DNA from: JAZDEU01 sp043808545 | GTDB lineage: Bacteria; Patescibacteriota; Patescibacteriia; JAZDEU01 | Length of the DNA: 45,862 nt | Direction: 5' to 3' | Assembly (NCBI GenBank): GCA_043808545.1 | Contig: JAZDEU010000020.1 | Span: 1-45,862, forward strand | Part shown: positions 41,505-45,862 of the stretch, piece after piece | Layout: each line of letters starts with the position of its first letter | How positions within the stretch are numbered: position 1 is the stretch's first letter | Program-made: the position numbers and the translations under genes | Notes under the pieces: generated by a model | Told to the model about the DNA's origin: nothing | Database searches by the model: none | The model's input: only the letters and a program-made list of their open reading frames with translations

Positions 41505-42028
41505 ATTTTATATAAATAAATTGCCAAGTCTTTTTTATAAGGCTTGTCTTTTTTTATAAGTGTTAATCCTTCTATTGAGAAAACATAGGATATAATCCGC
41601 GTTCCCTTTTTACATTCTTTTTTGAGTTTTTCTTTTAGTCTGGAATTTATATTTTTCGGCATGCCAAAAAAGTAAATTACATCGGCTTGCGATAAATTTT
41701 CTTTAAATAAATTTTTCAATTTGAATTTTAAGTTTTTGTTTTTAGCTAGAAATTGTTTAATTTTGCATATTAAAAAAAGAATAAATGAAATTTCCACTCC
41801 TATCGCCTTTGCTTGAAAGTTTTGCGCGGCATAAATTACGGTTTTTCCAGTTCCGCATCCAAGATCATAAAATGTTTCTCCCGTTTTTAAATCTGCTAAC
41901 GCGAATATCCTTTTTAAGTCTTTTTTCCAGCACGGCACCCACGGCGCAAAAGATTTAGCTGTTATCGCTGTTGTTAGCGCCCAAAGCAATACTGCAAGTA
42001 ATATTAGCGGGAGAATAATATAAAACAT
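41501..42028 (-). CDS. Membrane-anchored SAM-dependent methyltransferase
   Basis: 175 residues. An N-terminal hydrophobic helix (FYIILPLILLAVLLWALTTA) then a class I methyltransferase core: GETFYDLGCGTGKTVIYAAQ (motif I), AIGVEIS (acidic loop), ADVIYFFGMPKNI (motif IV region). It is shorter than most class I enzymes and has no recognition domain. The layout resembles small class I methyltransferases of the FAM173/KMT type that modify lysine; that is inference. Confidence 0.78.
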   Translation of the reverse strand: MFYIILPLILLAVLLWALTTAITAKSFAPWVPCWKKDLKRIFALADLKTGETFYDLGCGTGKTVIYAAQNFQAKAIGVEISFILFLICKIKQFLAKNKNLKFKLKNLFKENLSQADVIYFFGMPKNINSRLKEKLKKECKKGTRIISYVFSIEGLTLIKKDKPYKKDLAIYLYKI

Positions 42029-42055
42029 ATAATTAAATTATAGCATAAATAAAAA

Positions 42056-42086
42056 TAAACATATATAAATTATATGTTTATTTTTT
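42056..42086. terminator. Bidirectional terminator
   Basis: The perfect 10-bp arms TAAACATATA / TATATGTTTA (42056-42065, 42071-42080) have loop TAAAT and T runs on both sides (TTTTTT after it on +, TTTTTATTTA on -). It would end the 974-residue gene's transcript on -. Confidence 0.65.
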
Positions 42087-42113
42087 GCAATAAGTAAAAT
42101 TTTTATAGCTCAA

Positions 42114-42221
42114 TTAGAATCCGCTTAAATTTCCTTCGGGAATTTTAGAAAGATTTTCATCTGTAATTCCCAAAGATAATTTTTTCCTTGCTTTGCTTGA
42201 GAAGTAGATAGAGCGCTTTTT
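42114..42221 (-). other. In-frame coding-like extension beyond the 42222 stop
   Basis: Directly after the TAA at 42224-42222 the same frame stays open for 35 codons and reads KKRSIYFSSKARKKLSLGIT, then DENLSKIPEGNLSGF, to TAA at 42116-42114. It looks like protein, not random AT-rich sequence. It may be the lost C-terminus of the surface protein, behind a nonsense codon. Confidence 0.4.
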
Positions 42222-45146
42222 TTATTCGCAATCGCAATTTACCATAACACCGTTAGATATTACTATTCCATCCTCTGGCGCAACAGATACTTTTGAAATA
42301 GCTCCATATCCGCTCACTGCTTTAATCGCAATTTCTAATTTTTTTCCGTCGCAATCGCAGTTATTAGGAATGTCAACATAAATGTCAACTATTAAATCTT
42401 CGCCATTATTTATCGTGAGGTTCGTATTGAAAATATTAAATTCTGGGAATGGATTTTCTATCTTTCCTAATGTTTTTCCGCCTGAAACAAGTTTTAAATT
42501 TTTAAATCCGTTTAGATAGGAAATTCTGTTTGAATCGTCAGAAGTTGCAAGCGTTAATTGTGTTATTTTAACATTATCTTCTTTTGCTGAAAGTTTAAAA
42601 CTTCCTATCTTAGCATTATTCACAGGTTTTACTTCCCCGCCGTTAAAATTATTATTTTTTTCTATGTTAAATCCTAACTTTTTTATCTGAACTTCATTGC
42701 CGCTTGTTTGCAAACCTTCTACAAAAGGTTTTGCGTAGGAATTTCCTCCAAAAGCATCTATATTTGAAATAACCAGATTTGTTAAAGTTCCTTCAGCTGT
42801 CGGATATGTATCAGCATATAATTTTATTGTAAGTGAAGTTCCAGCTGGAATTTTGTAAGGTTTATTAAATGTAAATACTGACGGAATGTTTAAAGCATAG
42901 CTTACGCTGGTATTTCCTAAATTTAATCTTATGTTATAAAATCCATTTGTCGGATCAACAGCGTCATATCCTTCTTTCGGTTTTAGGCTTAAACTTTTTA
43001 TATACATATCTTCTGATTGATTAGCAATTATTTTAAAGGATGCTAAATTTATATCTTTTGCGCCCGCTATGTAATAACTGGAAGTATATAAAGGATCTAT
43101 GTAAAGCGCGGAATTTTTTATTGTAACAATATTGCTTCTTACGGTTTCAAATTTTATGTCATAGATATCGCTTTGCAAATCTTTAAATCCGAATTTATCT
43201 AAAGTAAATAGATATGTGGTATTTGCGGCGGCGGCATTTTTTATGTTGCCAGTTATATTTAATGTTAATACTTGCTGAGCTTTTATATTTATTTCAGGAG
43301 TAAAATATAGATCCATCTTTTTTTCTTTAGCAAGAATTCCCGCGTCTAATGTAAATAAAACCTCCCCGGAATAAGAGTTTATTATTTTCACATCTCCTTC
43401 TAACGGAGTTCCTGCATATTCAAAAGACAAGGACATCGTTTTTAAAGAAATATCAGCATTTATCCCTCGTATTTTAAATAACGCTAAAGATTTATTTTCC
43501 GCTCCAGCGACAGTTTCTTTTGTTGAATTTTCATCCAAATATATGAATAAAGCGGCTTTCTTTAAGCTTAATTTATTAACAAATTGCGTTGCAGAAGAAA
43601 TAATAGCAGAGTTTATTTCTACTTGAGAATTCGCTCCTTTTGTTATTACGAATGAAGAATCAGGTATGATAAATTCAAATTCTTTATTTCCTTTTCCAGC
43701 AATGTCTGCTCTTAAGGCGATCGCGCGCGAAGAACTCTTTTTTATTTTTAACGGATTATAGTTTAAATTAAATAAAACTGTCCCATCTTTTTGCATCCAG
43801 ACGGATGTCACTAATATTTTATTATTATCGTCTATTAAATCAAGATTGATTAAATCAGAATATAAAATATTGCCGCGCGCTTTAAATCCTATTTTAGTAA
43901 GAAGAATATCTTCATTTTTTGATGTTTCTTCTATTTTAAATGCCGCTAATGTTTGATCTTTTGCTCCTTGATTTATTTCATGATAGTTTAATGGAATTGC
44001 AGTTATCTTTCCAAATCCTAAAATTTTAGATCCATTGATCATCTGTTTGACTGTTCCAGAGATAGGGAAGGACGAAGAAATTAAAGAATCTGTTTTTATG
44101 TCGCTAGCTTCATTTATTCCAAAACCGATAGTCCTGTACTGCGCGTCTGCATTATTAGTTATGCTTGCTTTTATGGTTAATGTTTTACTTTCTCCTTCGG
44201 CTAAAATTATTGGCTCAGAAAAAAAGAATTCCGCTTTTTTATTGTAAGGAGTTGTTTTATAAGTGAAATAATTATTAGCGGTATCAATTAAATAGACGGA
44301 AGAAACATCTTCATTTGAGGATACGCCCAAAAATGCAATAATAAGTCTAGTGATTTTAGTTTCTCCTTTAGCAGAAGTTAATGTTATTTTTGTAAATTCT
44401 CCAGTAGAACCTGTCGGGATAACAGTATCTTTTGGCGAGTCATTTGATAAAGAAACATTTAATAAACCGTGTTCTTCATTTTTTGAAATAGAATTTTCAG
44501 AAAGATTTAAAACAGGATTATTTGTGGTTATTTTTAAGTCAGATACAGGTTCTGCCAATACATAACCTTCTAAGTCTTTTTTGCTCACCTCTAAAATATC
44601 TTCCCATTTATATCCTAAATTAGTAAATATTTCAGAAGAGGGAACTAATCTTCGCGCATTTTTTTCAATAATATAAACCGCAGAGTCATTTTGCGTTTTT
44701 ATTAAATCAGCGTTTTTATACGCGTCTAGATTTTTCTCGCTGATAATTCTAATATCTTCCCATTTATTGCCATAATCTAAAAATATTTCAGCGTTTAAAT
44801 ATGCCTTTTTTATTTTTTTATTAAAATTTATATAATAGACAGTATCATCATTTACTAATTTTACTGATTTTACATTATGATAAGAGTTTAATTCTTTTTC
44901 GGAAACGGTCTTTATGTCGCTCCATTTATAGCCATGGCTATTAAAAACATATTCATTAGGCATGAGATTTTTTTCACCGTCAAGAACAGAGTAAACAGCA
45001 TGATTATTAGCTGTCTTTATAAGTTTTTGGGCAGGAGTTATAGTTCCAGCAGCTAAAGCTATGCTGGAATTTGCAAATAATAAAATAATGCCGAACAGCG
45101 CGGCTATAAAAAAGATTGCTATAATTTTTCCTAAGTCTTCTAACAT
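42222..45146 (-). CDS. Large exported surface protein with KWxDI repeats and beta domains
   Basis: 974 residues. A signal peptide or anchor (FFIAALFGIILLFANSSIAL) is followed by three repeats of about 60 residues with the core G-[YN]-KW-x-DI-x-x-[VI]-S-[EK]-x-x-L-x-x-Y (YKWSDIKTVSEKELNSY, NKWEDIRIISEKNLDAY, YKWEDILEVSKKDLEGY). Five to six beta-sandwich-like domains follow, each with an L-x-x-F-K-I/L-x-[AI]-x-x-[EDS]-x-x-[IV] strand (SLALFKIRGI, NLASFKIIANQSEDMYIKSL, KIGSFKLSAKEDNVKITQLT). The end is CDCDGKKLEI... VNCDCE. It is probably an S-layer-like or adhesion protein exposed on the cell. An in-frame extension follows the stop. Confidence 0.72.
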   Translation of the reverse strand: MLEDLGKIIAIFFIAALFGIILLFANSSIALAAGTITPAQKLIKTANNHAVYSVLDGEKNLMPNEYVFNSHGYKWSDIKTVSEKELNSYHNVKSVKLVNDDTVYYINFNKKIKKAYLNAEIFLDYGNKWEDIRIISEKNLDAYKNADLIKTQNDSAVYIIEKNARRLVPSSEIFTNLGYKWEDILEVSKKDLEGYVLAEPVSDLKITTNNPVLNLSENSISKNEEHGLLNVSLSNDSPKDTVIPTGSTGEFTKITLTSAKGETKITRLIIAFLGVSSNEDVSSVYLIDTANNYFTYKTTPYNKKAEFFFSEPIILAEGESKTLTIKASITNNADAQYRTIGFGINEASDIKTDSLISSSFPISGTVKQMINGSKILGFGKITAIPLNYHEINQGAKDQTLAAFKIEETSKNEDILLTKIGFKARGNILYSDLINLDLIDDNNKILVTSVWMQKDGTVLFNLNYNPLKIKKSSSRAIALRADIAGKGNKEFEFIIPDSSFVITKGANSQVEINSAIISSATQFVNKLSLKKAALFIYLDENSTKETVAGAENKSLALFKIRGINADISLKTMSLSFEYAGTPLEGDVKIINSYSGEVLFTLDAGILAKEKKMDLYFTPEINIKAQQVLTLNITGNIKNAAAANTTYLFTLDKFGFKDLQSDIYDIKFETVRSNIVTIKNSALYIDPLYTSSYYIAGAKDINLASFKIIANQSEDMYIKSLSLKPKEGYDAVDPTNGFYNIRLNLGNTSVSYALNIPSVFTFNKPYKIPAGTSLTIKLYADTYPTAEGTLTNLVISNIDAFGGNSYAKPFVEGLQTSGNEVQIKKLGFNIEKNNNFNGGEVKPVNNAKIGSFKLSAKEDNVKITQLTLATSDDSNRISYLNGFKNLKLVSGGKTLGKIENPFPEFNIFNTNLTINNGEDLIVDIYVDIPNNCDCDGKKLEIAIKAVSGYGAISKVSVAPEDGIVISNGVMVNCDCE

Positions 45147-45223
45147 ATATAATAAAAGTCAAAAGTCAAAAGTCAAAACTGCACACACTTAACTATTTAT
45201 TCCACCTTTGTTCGTAATACTAA

Positions 45224-45252
45224 ATAATAGCACAATATAATAAAAGTGTCAA
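45224..45252 (-). promoter_or_regulatory. Promoter of the surface protein gene
   Basis: On the minus strand, TTGACA (45252-45247), 17 bp, TATTAT (45229-45224), about 80 bp before the ATG at 45146. The leader contains GACTTTTGACTTTTGACTTT repeats. Confidence 0.75.
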
Positions 45253-45296
45253 GTATTGAATCTGTTTTATGCTTAGATAAGCCAAAAACAAAAAAA

Positions 45297-45628
45297 CATC
45301 CTATAATATTGGATGCTGTGTAAAAAGAAAGGAGGTGGAAAGGAGGCTAGCTTTATGGTTGCGTAGCCTCTCTTTCCGAATAGCGAGCAGAGGAATAGCT
45401 CGGCTTATTTTTTTAAGGGAGGAAGAAGGTTAACGAAAATATCTATAAATATTGTGGTATTAACCTTCTTCCTTTTGTTCCGGGAGGAGAAAAATTGAAT
45501 TTTAAGATTTGGGGGAGAGGTTGATATCCTAAAATTTTTCTCCTTCCTTTTCCCTAGGGAACAATGTACGATTTTAAAAGAGTAGCGGGGAGGTGCTAAA
45601 AAAGATGTTTATTTCCCCCGCTACTTAT
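45297..45628. other. Array of long-stem hairpins
   Basis: Six consecutive inverted repeats: CATCC/GGATG (45297-45315); GGAAAGGAGGCTA with TAGCCTC-T-CTTTCC (45337-45377); CGAGC/GCTCG plus T run (45384-45412); GGAAGAAGGTTAA / TTAACCTTCTTCC, 13 bp perfect (45421-45472); GGGAGGAGAAAAATT / AATTTTTCTCC-T-TCC (45482-45547); AGTAGCGGGG / CCCCGCTACT (45581-45625). Loops are long (14-36 nt). On + each left arm carries a GGAGG- or GGAAG-like purine stretch. No convincing ORF spans the array on either strand. A minus-strand promoter-like sequence lies to its right (45665-45693). Confidence 0.6.
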
Positions 45629-45648
45629 TGCAGAAAAAGGAGCTTATC

Positions 45649-45741
45649 ATGAAAACATATTTTACTTATAGCACAATAATTTTTTTTTTGCAAGAGGGGT
45701 ATTTTAGAACTATGATCTTACTGGGACTGTCGCCCAAATAA
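45649..45741 (+). CDS. Possible 30-residue peptide after the hairpin array
   Basis: AAGGAG (45637-45642) lies 6 nt before ATG 45649. The frame reads MKTYFTYSTIIFFLQEGYFR, then TMILLGLSPK, and stops at TAA 45739-45741. The low complexity and the overlap with a minus-strand promoter-like sequence make it doubtful. The remaining DNA to 45862 is pyrimidine-rich with no feature I can support. Confidence 0.25.
   Translation: MKTYFTYSTIIFFLQEGYFRTMILLGLSPK
45665..45693 (-). promoter_or_regulatory. Promoter-like sequence reading into the hairpin array
   Basis: On the minus strand, TTGCAA (45693-45688), 17 bp, TATAAG (45670-45665). ATTGTGCTAT around the -10 is shared with the surface-protein promoter at 45224-45252. 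If active, it would transcribe the hairpin array as a noncoding RNA of roughly 350 nt. Confidence 0.4.
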
Positions 45742-45862
45742 ATTTTTGGTAAAAAACTAACAGCGCTTAACAAAATTATCTTAAATCTTGTTAACCTTTG
45801 TTAACTTTTTATCATTTTTACTCTTTTTTATCTCTTTTAAAACATAATAATCCCTTGACGGG

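Noticed and set aside
45297..45628. CRISPR-like array
   Set aside because: The hairpin arms differ from each other in sequence and spacing; there is no conserved direct repeat and no cas gene.

Overview
The window looks like a chromosomal stretch of a Candidate Phyla Radiation (Patescibacteria, Parcubacteria-like) bacterium. The evidence is a low-GC background (about one third G+C by eye), two PF18895-type T4SS pilin-like genes, an RNHCP protein, large secreted or membrane proteins without recognisable homology, few Shine-Dalgarno sequences, and several -10 boxes placed so that transcripts would be leaderless. TGA is used as a stop (hypD, mntA, hepT), so the Gracilibacteria/Absconditabacteria code does not apply. 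No tRNA, rRNA or CRISPR array was seen.

Layout. 1-5600: end of an unrecognised gene, an EpmA/GenX-like lysyl-tRNA-synthetase paralogue (-), two pilin-like membrane proteins, a stand-alone hypD, a phosphomannomutase and a P-loop nucleotide-kinase-like gene. 5600-9100: a nucleotide block with ndk on + and folA, thyA, a dCTP-deaminase/dUTPase-fold gene and dCMP deaminase on -. Together these can turn dCTP or dCMP into dUMP and dTMP, recycle folate and rephosphorylate; pyrG at 16.3 kb adds CTP. 9100-14300: a V/A-ATPase A-subunit relative that has lost its P-loop and C-terminus, an HlyD-type adaptor, then a decayed zone (Nudix fragment, nested inverted repeats, a 2-hydroxyacid dehydrogenase with one in-frame stop). 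14200-25300: an RlpA-DacA fusion, pyrG, a MntA-HepT toxin-antitoxin pair, a 2.4-kb two-gene segment bounded by 39-bp direct repeats, a broken P-loop gene, ftsE, ftsX, a second DacA-like carboxypeptidase and a small multidrug-export-like protein. 25600-33000: dnaE, a small hypothetical gene and a giant LysM-containing membrane protein. 33000-38500: hairpin-rich intergenic DNA, a high-GC OmpA-like lipoprotein that looks foreign, a GT-C membrane glycosyltransferase, a BRO antirepressor and an IS5-like element. 38500-45200: membrane/exported protein, HIT, RNHCP, DUF192, a methyltransferase and a 974-residue exported surface protein. 45290-45630: a run of long-stem hairpins without a convincing ORF.

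The most unusual general feature is a set of short palindromic and AT-rich repeats that lie between genes and also inside genes in frame. They occur in epmA, folA, the RlpA-DacA gene (several copies), dnaE and the glycosyltransferase, adding short non-homologous peptides to otherwise conserved proteins. This resembles the Rickettsia palindromic elements. The best candidates for something undescribed are this invasion, the 2.4-kb hepT-flanking segment, the hairpin run near 45.4 kb, and the degenerate solitary V-ATPase A-like protein.
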